A program made the position numbers and the translations under genes. The notes under the pieces are model-generated. The model was not told the DNA's origin. It saw only the letters and a program-made list of their open reading frames with translations, and ran no database searches. A DNA stretch of 64,000 bases, from positions 558,001 to 622,000 of the forward strand of contig JAKMXF010000299.1 of NCBI GenBank assembly GCA_024704765.1, given 5' to 3'. Shown here in pieces: positions 36,130-47,081 of the stretch; position 1 is the stretch's first letter, and each line of letters starts with the position of its first letter. Source of the DNA: Oopsacas minuta. Taxonomy: Eukaryota; Porifera; Hexactinellida; Lyssacinosida; Leucopsacidae.

Positions 36130-36372
36130 ACTCATGCAAAATACTTAGTTCTTTCGCTTCTTTGTTCATTCTACAACTAGACATCGCATAATGATTGCTT
36201 CTATACAATAAAGCATATCAGCTCCATTACATAGAGGTGTCGGCTATACTATAGTGGCTCAGTAAAATGGTTGACTTAGTATATATACAGTCAAGTGCGG
36301 GTAATCCAGATTCACTGGGACCTCAAAGATTATCTGGATTACACGCAATTGGCCCCAACATGTATAATAATG
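36130..36372 (-). repeat. Right inverted repeat flanking the aspartic protease gene
   Basis: Reverse complement of 33126-33369. Similarity stops abruptly on the inside after TTTACTCATGCAAAATAC and on the outside after GTATAATAAT, giving a bracketed unit of about 3.25 kb. Confidence 0.85.
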
Positions 36373-36755
36373 TTATAGAATGATTACTAAGAATTAAAGG
36401 GATGCAATTTATGTGCTAAATATTATTTGTCCCGATTAACCGGTGGCTCTGATATGCAGAGTCTATTGTAACACATAGTTTAATCAATTATACAGTGGAT
36501 CTCACTAAATATATCATAGCTCTCGTGCACGAGAGTTTATGACATTATCCGGGAAAAGCAATTTATCTGCTTAATGTCATACTTCTAGGCGAATGTGACA
36601 AATATTCGAGATTTAATAATATTGTTACCCGGAATATGACACAAACCTTTGTGTGACTCCTTCTGGTCCTATACGGTTATTTTGTACAGTGTAAAGAAAT
36701 TCCTCTGTTCCGACACTAGAGACAAATATACTCCAGCCGTGAACTACGCAATAGA

Positions 36756-37215
36756 AGGGCTGGAAACTACAATTATGTTCTGGACCAGGGAGAAATATGA
36801 AGTGCATTGTAGTTGATTCGAAGTCAATAACTCATGATATTAGCAAATATTTTGAAGCTATCTTCAAGTTTCACAAACAGGAAGTGATAAGTCACACATT
36901 TCACAATTAGAAAATACGTCATGTTATCACCTAATAGGCTGATATGTTAGAAAAATGCTATAAAACGAAAAATGTTGATCTTTGATTTCTAAGTTCAATT
37001 ATGTATTATTTGAAGTATATTTTTGTACAAATATCAAAAATTGTCATTGATGAAGTTGGCTAATTCTTGAGTTACAGGTAAATCATGGGTTGCACTTCTA
37101 TGTCAATATTTACGTGTAATTCTTCAGTATATTTTTCATTTCATGACTTCGAATCAACAACAATGTACTTCTTATTTATCCATGGTACAGAAAATATTTG
37201 TAGTTTCCAGTCCTA
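36756..37215. repeat. Imperfect inverted repeat, arms about 75 bp
   Basis: 36756-36830 (CTGGAAACTACA...GTTGATTCGAAGTCA) is the imperfect reverse complement of 37140-37215 (TGACTTCGAATCAAC...TGTAGTTTCCAG), spacer about 310 bp. It looks like a degraded TIR element. No coding capacity. Confidence 0.6.
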
Positions 37216-37664
37216 ATATGACATAGTTCACGATCTAGCATTAATGTAAAATCTCTATGCTTTGTTTAATACTTCTTTAATGAAGAATTACGTATAAAAC
37301 GTATTGAATAATAACATATTATACGTTCAGTCTACAATTTTTGGTGACGTAATTTCTATTAGGCTAATTTCTGCAATTAATATTTTGCATCAAAACAGTA
37401 GTTCTCGAATGGTTTAAGGAGAAATCTCAGATAGTTGACCAAACTATATAATACTTAATAATAACATATTTTAAACAAATCTAACACAATGTTATATCTC
37501 CTATTTCGAAGTTAACCTAGACTTGACGTATAACGCGATAATTATACGCGTATTATATAACTTAAATGAAAGAACGAAATCGTTGATATTTTGTACAAGT
37601 TCGAATTATTGAATGGAATATATATTATAATACCATTCAGGGGAAATTCGAGTTTTGTTCGAAT

Positions 37665-40500
37665 TTGTGAAAGTTCGAATTAACGGTGATCGACTATATT
37701 AATATCTGACAACACAGCCTATATCTACAAATTATTCCAGGCCGAAATGACATCATCTGATTGCATACTTATCAGTCATAGTCAACATACGATAACTCGA
37801 ACCTCAGGGGAAATTAAACAAACAAGAGGTAGCTAAGCATCCGGGCAACACTCAAGAGCGCCGGGCTTGCTCAAATTCAAAGTGAATCTCTTTACTACAA
37901 TCCAAAGAGTGGACTATAATGCTGCACGAAATTAAAGGGGTTGGAGAAACATAGCGACCCTCTTGTTATCAAAATCCAGTCCATATGAATTATACAAGAT
38001 AGGGGCTAAAGTAATTCTTAGGCCACGCAAGTAATATGGGACCAAGACATACATCTAATACATTGAATCAAATCAATTCATCTTCATGTATGCATAATCT
38101 AACGCATAATCCCACAATACCTTTTTGTTCAGTTCCACCACATATAGAACAATAGCCACAATAACTGTGACAGGATTGTGGTTGTGTGGTTTAATGGTGT
38201 TAGTGGGCTGTAAAGATACGACTTGTCACTTATTCTTCAAACTCTTCATAATCGGGTAAGCTAGGTGCAGTGGAATAGCGTTCGAACTCCGAAGGAATAG
38301 TCAATCCGTGTTTCGTAATTAGATTAGATGTTCTCTTGCTACGCAGTAGAAACCCTTCATTTGTTTGGAAATAATTCTCCCACTTTCGATGGTATGCCTC
38401 TAGTCCATTTGTTAAATTTGTCTCATATATCAGGGTTTTGAGAACTCTAAGTGCATAGAAAACTTTTGTATATCATTGAAACTATAATTGTATTTAATCA
38501 CTGCAAGTGGACCTTTGGGTTCCATCACGATGCATATGTATTGTTGGAATGTGAATTGATTCGTGTCATGATTGGATATTTACTCTTCCTTTACATTTAA
38601 AACCCAAAGTCTTTGGAAACTTCGTTGATGACACGCCATTGTCTTGTGTAATTATGAAATTGGATGGGTTGGTACACTCTCCATCTTATGCATGTATTTT
38701 TGGAATCGACACCATGTTTGGACATCCTTAGGGCATTGCTATATGTATTTCATCAGTATTATCATCGTTGGTAACTATCTACATGGGGAGGCACGTTATC
38801 ACATGAATGTTTCCAATATTGTGTTTGATTACTAGCGTAGTGCTCCTATTAATAAATACATTTAGCATGTTGTGGGTACATTTTGTAATTTTAATATATT
38901 ACTTATACTGAGGCTTAAACGCTCCGTAATCAAGGGGAACATTTGCACCAAAATCATTTTACTTTGGCATAAATGGTCCACATACGATTTTAAGCGAAGT
39001 CATCAATATTTTAGTACCTTCGACAGCTCATCAATTCTGATGATTATTCTTTATACCAAAATCGTCCAAAATGTTGGTAGCCAAATATTAGATTATCCGC
39101 TTGTATCTGTTGATAATTATACTTATTCTTATCAAAACAAGCCAAAACCGTGCAGATTTCTTCTGTGACCATAGATGGTAATTTGTATACTTTGGTATAA
39201 TTAAAAACAAATAGAAAGCGGTAAATCGCATATACAAATTTTGAGGATCAAATAAAGTCAAAAATTTGATGAATTCCTTGAAGGTAATCAATATTAACAA
39301 CATCTACAGTAGTCAACTAGTTATGTAGTCTCTCGTATCTATGTAAACTTAAATCAGATACCATAGTAAATATCAGTAAGAATGAAGAATATTGCCAAAA
39401 CGACACAAGGGTAATTGTCTCATATTAGAAACGAGTTGCTTCGCTTGCTCGCGTTGCGCGGCTTGCGAACACTTTGTGTTCGCATGAGACTCCGCACTTC
39501 GTGCCTCAAATTTTACCAAAGTATAAAATTGCAATATTGAATTAATAAATATATACTTCAACAATTTGTTTACTTTATATTCATAAAAACAACAATAAGT
39601 TTCCATATGACAAACTTGAAAATGGGAAATTCGGAATCAGCATACCCGATTACCTCAATGTAATTGTGTACTTTACCTATATCGTCAACAGAAAGATGTG
39701 TTATTCCCTATACTATATCTGAAAATCAACTTCCCCTATCACTATAATACAAAGTGAACAAACAAACAAACACACCCACCCAATAATTGAGATATAATAC
39801 TATAGATTTAAACATCAAATGTTCATTTCTTCAAAGGTAAACATTGATATTCGATGTAAAACAAAATAAAAAATAAAAAATAAAAATTGTGTTCAAAACA
39901 ACAATTAGATAATATATAAATATCTACGTCAGTTTCTGAATGTATTTGAGAGTTGGATCCCAATTATCAGATTTCCCTCTTGAATTGTATTCCTTTTCAT
40001 AATCTAGTGCTGCTCTACCATTTTCAGACAAGAAATTTTCAACAGCCCTTCCTGTAAAATACTGCTCCAATTCTCTCTTCTCATCCATTGTTATATACCT
40101 TGGTTGAATGTCTACTCTTTCTTTGGTCCAAGAAAATGCCCATAAGATTGTGGTTGTGTGTTTCAAAACTTCTCTTACAGGTGCAATTTGAAAATTCACA
40201 CGATTTCCAGCAAAAGCAAAATTTATTTTTCCATTTTTGTGTTCCAAATGGACTCGGAAATACTCAGCATCTCCAGAAGAACGGTCCAAGTTGAAATAGT
40301 TGGTGGGAGCAAGATTACTATGATCTTGAAACTTTGCGAGTTTTAGCAACGCTATCACATCAGGGGTGAGTTTGTATATTATTCGCAGCTGCTCAACATA
40401 ACTATCCCATTCATTTACCTCCACGCCGTATCCAACTGCAGAATATCTGTTCTCTTGGATCCGAGTCAGCTCAAGGTTGGGTCGCTTTGTAATTGGTCCT
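37665..40500 (+). repeat. Left arm of a large inverted duplication
   Basis: This segment reappears as reverse complement at 51722-54712. Matching landmarks are CACTCAAGAGCGCCGGGC (37850 versus 54515), AGGCTTAAACGCTCCGTAAT (38911 versus 53455), and exon 2 of the membrane-protein gene. The arm contains that exon and a Helitron-like element. The 37.7-39.4 kb part encodes nothing recognised. Confidence 0.85.
39425..39806 (-). mobile_element. Helitron-like element with mini-hairpin tail (left-arm copy)
   Basis: Read on the minus strand it starts TCTATAGTATTATATCTCAATTATT after an A (39807) and ends CTAA (39428-39425) before a T. Hairpins: GCGAACAC-TTT-GTGTTCGC at 39465-39483, GCAC-TTC-GTGC at 39494-39504, and the terminal CGAG..GCGAAGC..CTCG structure. 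It sits at the same site as the right-arm copy 52381-52908. Confidence 0.7.
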
Positions 40501-42796
40501 AAAATAATCAATACTAATAAAACGCAATAAATCTGTAAGTATATATCTATAATAATAAATCTCAATTGTTGTTTGTTTGTCCGTAGTCAAGGAAAGGATT
40601 TACGCTATGCAATTTTGAAATTGTCGCATAATTATGTATTTATTCTGTTTATCAAGGAAGTAAATAGAATTCAATAAAACTTCACTAAATATATCGAACA
40701 TGTGAATCCGATTTTCACACTTTTGGATTAATCATATATAAATGTATTGTTGTTTTTATGAATATAAAGTAAACAAATTTCAAAAACCGAGGTAGAATCA
40801 TACTTTTCGTGACTATGCTGGTATACTTGAGTATGCTGAGTCTGAATATTGTAAATAACATCAATATTATTAAATCTCAATTGTTGTTTGCCTGTTGTTT
40901 GTCCGTTGAATACCTCGAGCCGCAATGCGACGAACCAAAGGCTCATATATATATGTTTGTATGTCCAGGATTGATTGAAGAAACTGGAAGACCCCAGGCT
41001 GATTTTGTATACAAAGGTATTTTGGGCCTGGCTCGGACAAGCTCGAGCCTTGGGCAAAAATTCATTCCGATGACAAAATTATGACGTCCTTGTCACCTTA
41101 TTGGATTTTCGAAAAATCACATTATTAACCACTGCTCAGCCAATAATATGAATTCCGGGTATTATAAGACGTACAAATATAATCGAGCCCTGCCCTGATG
41201 TACGTAATACGAAAGTCTACTGCATGTACTCATGTGTGATAAAATGATAACAGGCTGTGGTACATTAATAAATTTCTGGGTTACCCTGTTCCCATGTCAA
41301 TAATTATGCAACAGTGTAGCATATTTTATAGACAGATCTTAGCAACGGATGAAGTATATGCGTACTTAAAGCTAAATTAAATTTTAAAAAGGATTTGACT
41401 CAAACATTAAATCAAATCAAATCAAATCAAATCAAATCAAATCAAATCAAATCAAATTCCATTTAAAATGCATCAAATCCATCCAAATTAAATCCAACTC
41501 AAAACAAATCCACAACTCTGACACAAAGTGCCGAGATTACTAACCAAAAGCGACATAGCATCTTAGGTATCACCACAGAAGGCCATTGAATTGAATTTGG
41601 ATGGACCATGGATAATAAAATCTTAAAATTTTAACTATTCTGTGAATTCAAGGCGCATAGTGCCGAGTATATTCTGTCGCGTAACGACCAATAAAACTAT
41701 ATAGTTTAGTTGTTTAGTAATTTAGCTAACCAGGAGACTTAAGCTGTAGTGCAGCGACCTAGCAAGCGAAGTGGGCCAGTATACATATTTATAGACAATG
41801 TGTGATAAAGCCTGGGAGACCAGGCTCTCACAAATCAGTGTTTAATCCAATTTCTTAGGGCCAAAATATATATACGAGCCCACCGCTTGTATATCCCTTG
41901 CGCACACTTTGTGTTTGCATGGGACTCATTCGTGCTTCAAATTTAGCAGAGTAAAAAATTGGAATATTGAATTAATAAATTAATATTTCAACTATTTGTT
42001 TACATTATATACATAAACAACAATAAATTACAAAAGAGGAACTTGAAAATGCGAACTTCGGGATTCAGCGTACTTGATTCTCCATATATTTCAGTGGGGC
42101 CGGCCGACTGAGCTGTAGCAACTCATTTTGAGATGGAAAAATCAACTAGTTGTATTGAATCAGTTGGTTGTAGTTAAATGAATCAATTAGTCATTGACTG
42201 AATGGGTTCGAATGAGTTAATAACACAAATCAGGCCTGGAGCATGGCTTTTAAATGGCAAGTAGGTAGTTATTTACCACAAGAATGGGAAGCATCCAGGG
42301 AAATGATGTACCAGTTTATTTTGCTTTAGCAGTACTTGCAAAAACTCAGTGAAAATGTGTTAAATCTCATTATGTCCAGTTTGAATCTTGAATTTACATT
42401 GGGTTGATAACAGGAATGCTCCACGGACCTCTGTATGCCTAGAACTATACATATTCGACCCAGGAGCATAGTCACTCGACTTTATAATACCTCATTAATT
42501 AGCCAAATTCATAAGCTTCGGCAATCGAGAAGGCTCAATTGAATTAGATAGAATATATGCTAATATACAGTAACACTTATACCTTCATAATGAGCTAAGT
42601 CTGTACTTTCAGAAGAATCCGATTGTCCAACAAACCTCCTCACTAGATTTGTCTTTTCATAAGGTGTGGGTGTGGATAACCAAAAATAAAAAGATAATCC
42701 ATAATACAGCAAGATCAAAAGTAAAACACACTCAAATATGAATTTTATCAGCTGTATCAGAGCTAATATGTATTTCCGTAAATGAGAGAATAGCAT
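39924..42796 (-). CDS. Unrecognised type II membrane protein, two exons, intact copy
   Basis: Family not recognised. Exon 1 is 42796-42583 (starts MLFSHLRKYILALI; donor GTATAAG, phase 1) and exon 2 is 40498-39924 (acceptor ATTATTTTAG, phase 1). Joined they encode 262 residues. A hydrophobic segment at about residues 10-40 (FIFECVLLLILLYYGLSFYFWL) follows a basic start, as in a signal anchor; the rest is a soluble domain with motifs NRYSAVGYGVEVNEWD, YFRVHLEHKNGKINFAFAGN, and a C terminus rich in Lys/Tyr/Asn. Copies of exon 1 lie at 44628-44832 and 50272-50522, and of exon 2 at 51722-52271. The intron, 2.1 kb, is filled with repeats. Conservation of frame in this copy, against damage in the other, suggests it is the functional one. 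Confidence 0.65.
40546..40945 (+). mobile_element. Family B mini-hairpin element in the intron of the membrane-protein gene
   Basis: Begins TCTATAATAATAAATCTCAATTGTTG after an A, shares the body TGTCGCATAATTATG...ATTTTCACACTTTTGGATTAATCATAT with 43130-43369, 46250-46500, 54790-54967 and 57020-57200 (opposite orientation), and ends with a decayed hairpin chain (CCGCAATGCGACGAACCAAAGGCTCA). It lies about 50 bp upstream of the exon 2 acceptor and is missing at the corresponding place in the right arm. Confidence 0.55.
40948..41045 (+). repeat. Dispersed repeat, also at 63876-63960 in reverse
   Basis: The segment ATATGTTTGTATGTCCAGGA to CAAAGGTATTTTGGGCCTGG matches the reverse complement of 63876-63960 in the last myosin intron with few differences. 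No known family recognised. Confidence 0.7.
41407..41457 (+). repeat. (AAATC)n microsatellite
   Basis: Ten uninterrupted ATCAA/AAATC units followed by diverged copies to about 41510. Confidence 0.95.
41875..42030 (-). mobile_element. Helitron-like mini-hairpin repeat, partial
   Basis: On the minus strand this contains the TTGTTTATG..AAACAAATAGTTGAAATATTAATTT body, then CACGAATGAGTCCCATGCAAACAC-AAA-GTGTGCGC, a decayed form of the hairpin chain. The palindrome AGAGCCTGG/CCAGGCTCT with CACACATTG just beside it at 41790-41835 recurs inverted at 51430-51475. Confidence 0.5.
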
Positions 42797-42892
42797 TGTT
42801 TCTTCTAAAGAGATATATGCTAATTATAAAATAATAACTATAGGTCAGTCATCTTCATCTATGTTCCATAACCCAAAAAAGATTCATTAAAC

Positions 42893-43369
42893 AATACGAG
42901 CCTTTGGCTCGTCGCTCCGCGATGAATTCGGTGCATTGCGCCTCGAGGTATACATTATTCTCCAAAGTGACAGCCCCTTTAAGTATTATAATATATATAT
43001 ATTTAGAACAATGTAATTCACAAATATACGTGTGACATATATATTATTGACTAATTTTGTGAGATCAACCCCCTTTGAAGCGGTGAGAGCAAATAGCTAC
43101 ATAAATTTGAAGATTTTGCTAATTTGTTTCCTTTATAGTCATAAAAACAACAATAAATTTACATATGATTAATCCAAAAGTGTGAAATCGGATTCAACAT
43201 GTTCGATATATTTTGTAAAGTTTATTGAATTCAATTTACTTCCTTGATAAACACGATAATTAGATAGTTATGAGACAATTTCAAAATTGCATACCGTAAA
43301 TCATTTCCTTGACAACGAACAAACAAACAACAATGTGATTTAATAATATAGATTTTTGACCCAGTACCC
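42893..43369 (-). mobile_element. Family B mini-hairpin element, full length
   Basis: The minus-strand 5' end is TCTATATTATTAAATCACATTG, directly after an A. At the other end are the hairpins ACGAGCC-TTT-GGCTCGT and TCGTCGC-TCC-GCGATGA (42896-42926), followed by ATTGCGCCTCGAGG. No CTRR end was found here, unlike family A. No coding capacity. Confidence 0.55.
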
Positions 43370-44221
43370 CTGAGGGTCCGCAAACAACATATTGCCGCCA
43401 ATTGTTTAAATATTTGTATAGAATCTATAGAGTGGAACTCGGTTAAATCTGCTAACTTTATATTGCCGCAAAGTGAACAAAGATTTATTAAATGTTGTCT
43501 ACAATGCCATAATTAGGCTCAGCATATTCGATTACCGCAGTATAGTTGCTGAAAGTATGAATCTACTACGAATTTGAAATTTGCTCACTTTATGTCTCCT
43601 AAAAGTAAACAAATATTCACAATATGTTGTTTATCATATACGGAATCAACATACTCGATTACCACAGTACAATGTTGTTTTGTTGTTGTTATGTTATCTA
43701 ATATTTGGTTCTGGACTTTATGAACTGAACATATTATATGTTTTCTATTTGGAACCGTGACAGATACACACAAATTGAGATTTAACAATATAGATGCGTC
43801 TTAAAGATTATGGCAGTATCATGCTGCTATGGTTAAGATTATGAGGTTATGTACTCGAGGGGCCGTAGGCCCGAGTGCGGACACAGAGTGTTTGCAACCC
43901 AGAGATTGTGTTTCTTGTATCATAATTATCCTTAAAGATTAATCTAGAATAAAGTTGACAGATAATTAATTGACTTAAATATGTGAATAGAATACTATAT
44001 ATATATATATACATACATATATACACTGTTATGGTTAATATTTTGATGCTGTGGCGTAGTGAAGTTGTGATTTTGACCCGCTTCCCTCCTCTGTAACGTT
44101 TTTTCGCAGTTTTGTAATACAAAAAAGGGGCTGCCACGTTTGAACGACCCCCTTTGTAAGTCAAAAATTTGACCGCATTCCTTAACCTTTTTGCAATACT
44201 AGTAATAGTGCTTTAACAATG

Positions 44222-44392
44222 CTATCCCTGCTATCCCTGCTATCCCTGCTATCCCTGCTATCCCTGCTATCCCTGTTATCCCTGCTATCCCTGTTATCCC
44301 TGCTATCCCTGCTATCCCTGTTATCCCTGCTATCCCTGCTATCCCTGCTATCCCTGCTATCCCTGCTATCCCTGCTATCCCTGCTATCCCTG
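44222..44392. repeat. 9-bp minisatellite CTATCCCTG, about 19 units
   Basis: Nearly perfect tandem array; the only variant unit is TTATCCCTG, present a few times. Because the unit is 9 bp it is open in frame on both strands (Leu-Leu-Ser one way, Arg-Asp-Ser the other). No evidence that either is translated. Confidence 0.95.
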
Positions 44393-44627
44393 GCCATCTA
44401 GGTAAGTTTACATAATCTTACGAAGACTATATATTTAGTAGACTATCATATTGTTTATTAATTTCTATATTCCTACGAACACTAGGTCGTGGTTCCTCAC
44501 CTTTTTTACACCCGCTGACACCTGTCATTATCCATAATGACTCTTTTTTGGTGTCACGGAGCATAGATGAAGATGACTGACCTATACTTTTTATTTATAA
44601 TTAGCATATATCTCTTTTGAAGAAACA

Positions 44628-44832
44628 ATGCTACTTTCTGATTTACAGAAATACATATTGGCTCTGATAAAATTCCTTTTTGCGTGTGTTTTACTTTTGA
44701 TCTTGCTGTATTATGGATTATCTTATTTATTTTGTTTATCCACAACCACAGCTTACGAAAAGATAAATCTATTGAGGAGGTTAATTGGACAATCAGATTT
44801 TTCTGAAAGTACAGACTTAGCTCATCGTGAAG
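44628..44832 (+). CDS. Extra copy of exon 1 of the type II membrane-protein family
   Basis: MLLSDLQKYILALIKFLFAC..., the same hydrophobic anchor and the same end (FSESTDLAHRE, donor GTATGTG, phase 1) as exon 1 at 42796-42583, in inverted orientation about 1.8 kb away. Similarity extends to flanks 44500-45110 versus 42140-42900. The frame is intact, but the next exon 2 on this strand (51722) is broken, so whether it is expressed is unclear. Confidence 0.55.
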
Positions 44833-45107
44833 GTATGTGTGTATAAGCCAAATTTCCTATCTAATTCAATTGAGCCTTTTCGATTTCCGAAGGCTTATGA
44901 ATTAGCTAATTAATGGGGTGTGATGAGTTTTAATACAGTTTCACTGAGTTTTTGCAAGTACTGCTGAAGCAAAATATACTGGTACATCATTTCTCTAGAT
45001 TCTTCTCATTCTTATTTCAAATATCTACCTACTTGCCATTAAAAAGCCATGCGTCCGGCCTTGATTTGTGTTGTTAACTCATTCAACTCATTCAATAACC
45101 TTAGGTA

Positions 45108-45350
45108 ATTTTGCCAACTCAAAACGAGTTGATACAGCCCGGGGGAGCCAGGGAGGTCTGACCCCAGTAGGCCTCCAAAAATTATTGAATAGATTGACTC
45201 TACCAAGGGATAGTGGAAAACTGGATAGATTTCAGAGACTTTGCCCTCCTAAAATTCCACCAGGCCCCCTCAAAAATCCTGTTGCTGCTAAGCCCATGGG
45301 CCTCACCCTCAAATTCCTGTCGCATAACAGGCCCCGCGGCATTGCCACAG
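45108..45350 (+). other. GC-richer segment of unknown nature
   Basis: An open frame of about 80 residues (RVDTARGSQGGLTPVGLQKLL and onward, Pro-rich) whose base composition differs sharply from its surroundings and which ends at a donor-like CAG/GTAAAC. It could be a piece of a mobile element or an exon. No family recognised. Confidence 0.25.
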
Positions 45351-45954
45351 GTAAACATTTTTGGCAATACCTTATGCTCATACTATTACAATACAGCATT
45401 ACATTGTACAGTGTACTATAATATGTTTATCGTTAAAATCGTCAAAATGAATCGAGTGATTGAATTAACTAAAACAAAATAGTAAGAACTATTATGGACA
45501 AATATATTTTAGTATTTCATTAAGAAGTAAGTGATTATATACAATCTCGTATTTACCTCATTTGCTTTTGCCAATAAACTTTGAAGCTATTTTTGCTATC
45601 ATGCAGAGTAACCTTTAATAGCTGCACCAGACACATCGCTTCATTCAAATCAATGTCTTGAGCCTGTAATAGTTTTGTTCAAGATATAAGTATACCCTGG
45701 GATGCTATTTAAAGATTCATTAATGAATTTGAATTCTAAGTTCCATCACGATATGAGCGTTCTAGCCCTTGCGATACGTTGTCTAATACCATCAGCAGTT
45801 AGGTTGATCAATGTTTCCCATAGCTTAGTCAATATAAGGCCTAACAGTAATAGTACCAGGGATGCAGTATTAGCTAAGAGCATCTATATACATGGTTCTT
45901 TAGTGTAGAAAAGGTGCATTTTTGCCTAAATAAATGTATTGCATATTTGTAGAA

Positions 45955-46500
45955 CACGAGCCTTTGGCTCGTTGCTTCGCATTGCGCCTCGAGGTATTCG
46001 ACGGCCAAACAAACAGACAAACAACAACTGAGATTCAATAATATTGATGTTGTTTACGATATTCAGACTCAGCATAGTCGTTGAAACTATGATACTACCT
46101 CGGTTTTGAAATTTGTTTACTTTATGTACCTAAAAGTAAACAAATATTCACAATATGTTGTTTACAATATCATATTCAGACTCATCATACTCGATTACCC
46201 CAGGATAGTCGTTGAAAGTATGATTCTACCTCAACTTCGAAATTTGTTTACTTTATATTTATGAAAACAACAATAAATTTACATATGATTAATCCAAAAT
46301 TGTCAAAATCGGATTCAGCATGTTCGATATATTTAGTGAAGTTTTATTGAATTCTATTTACTTCCTTGATAAACACAATAAATACATAGTTATGAGACAA
46401 TTTCAAAATTGGATACCGTAAATCCTTTCCTTGACAACGGACAAACAAACAATAATTGAGATTTAATATTATACATTTTACATTTTACACCAATAAATGC
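45955..46500 (-). mobile_element. Family B mini-hairpin element, long copy
   Basis: The minus-strand body carries the TGTCAAGGAAAGGATTTACGG, GATAAACA and AAGTAAACAAATTTC motifs of the family, with two internal tandem copies of the AAGTAAACAAATTTC/GTTGTAAACAACAT part. It ends in the hairpin ACGAGCC-AAA-GGCTCGT and TGCGAAGCA (read on the minus strand). Confidence 0.6.
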
Positions 46501-46650
46501 TAAAACTTTTCAGGATGCGTCAAAATATTTGTCTCGTAAGCATCTATTTAGCAAAATATGTCATTCTTCGATGCCTCGTAGAACCTTCAATATTGCATTT
46601 ATCAACTCAAAGTGAATAAATGAAATGATCTATAGATGGTTTTATACAAA

Positions 46651-47081
46651 ATGTCAAAGATTTGTCATTCAAAAGTTGGCTCGTTGTTGATTTACGGTAG
46701 AAACCATGGATGACGAAGTTTTATGAATATTCAATTATAACTCGAGAATCATTAAAATTATGGTAAAATCAGACTAGTCAATTTATACTATTTACCCTGT
46801 GTAATACATTTTGATACGATATATCGCACCAATGTGACGATGCCCATATACGCTCATTTTCAAGATTCCGCAATACTCTTCAATTATTTCATACCAAATG
46901 TATCACAAGGGTAAGGGAATTCGGTAGGGGAAAATCGGTTTATTAGTATAAATTGGCTATTCTGATTTTAACATAATTTTACGATTCTTCAGTTATAATT
47001 GAATATTCATAAAAATTCTTCATCCATGGCCTCTACCGTAACTCAACAACGAGCCAACCTTTGAATGACTAATTCTTGACA
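46651..47081. mobile_element. Inverted-repeat element (MITE-like), arms about 139 bp
   Basis: 46651-46790 is the imperfect reverse complement of 46944-47081, including TTGGCTCGTTGTTGA / TCAACAACGAGCCAA and ATGAATATTCAATTATAA / TTATAATTGAATATTCAT. The central 150 bp are unique. No coding capacity. Confidence 0.7.

Noticed and set aside
38644-39168. Short plus-strand frames in the left duplication arm
   Set aside because: The mirrored copies at 53200-53800 carry indels and different stops, so the frames are not maintained.
42893-43369. Calling family B elements Helitrons with the same confidence as family A
   Set aside because: Their 5' ends fit (A before TC) but no CTRR was found at the hairpin end in the copies examined.
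44260-44320. Resemblance of CCCTGTTATCCCT to part of the I-SceI homing endonuclease site
   Set aside because: Only 13 of 18 bases match, produced by a simple tandem unit; no intron or endonuclease gene is present.
44222-44392. A Leu-Leu-Ser or Arg-Asp-Ser repeat protein encoded by the minisatellite
   Set aside because: Both frames are open only because the unit is 9 bp long. There is no coding context on either side.
44222-44392. CRISPR-like array
   Set aside because: The units are contiguous 9-mers without spacers, in an animal genome.
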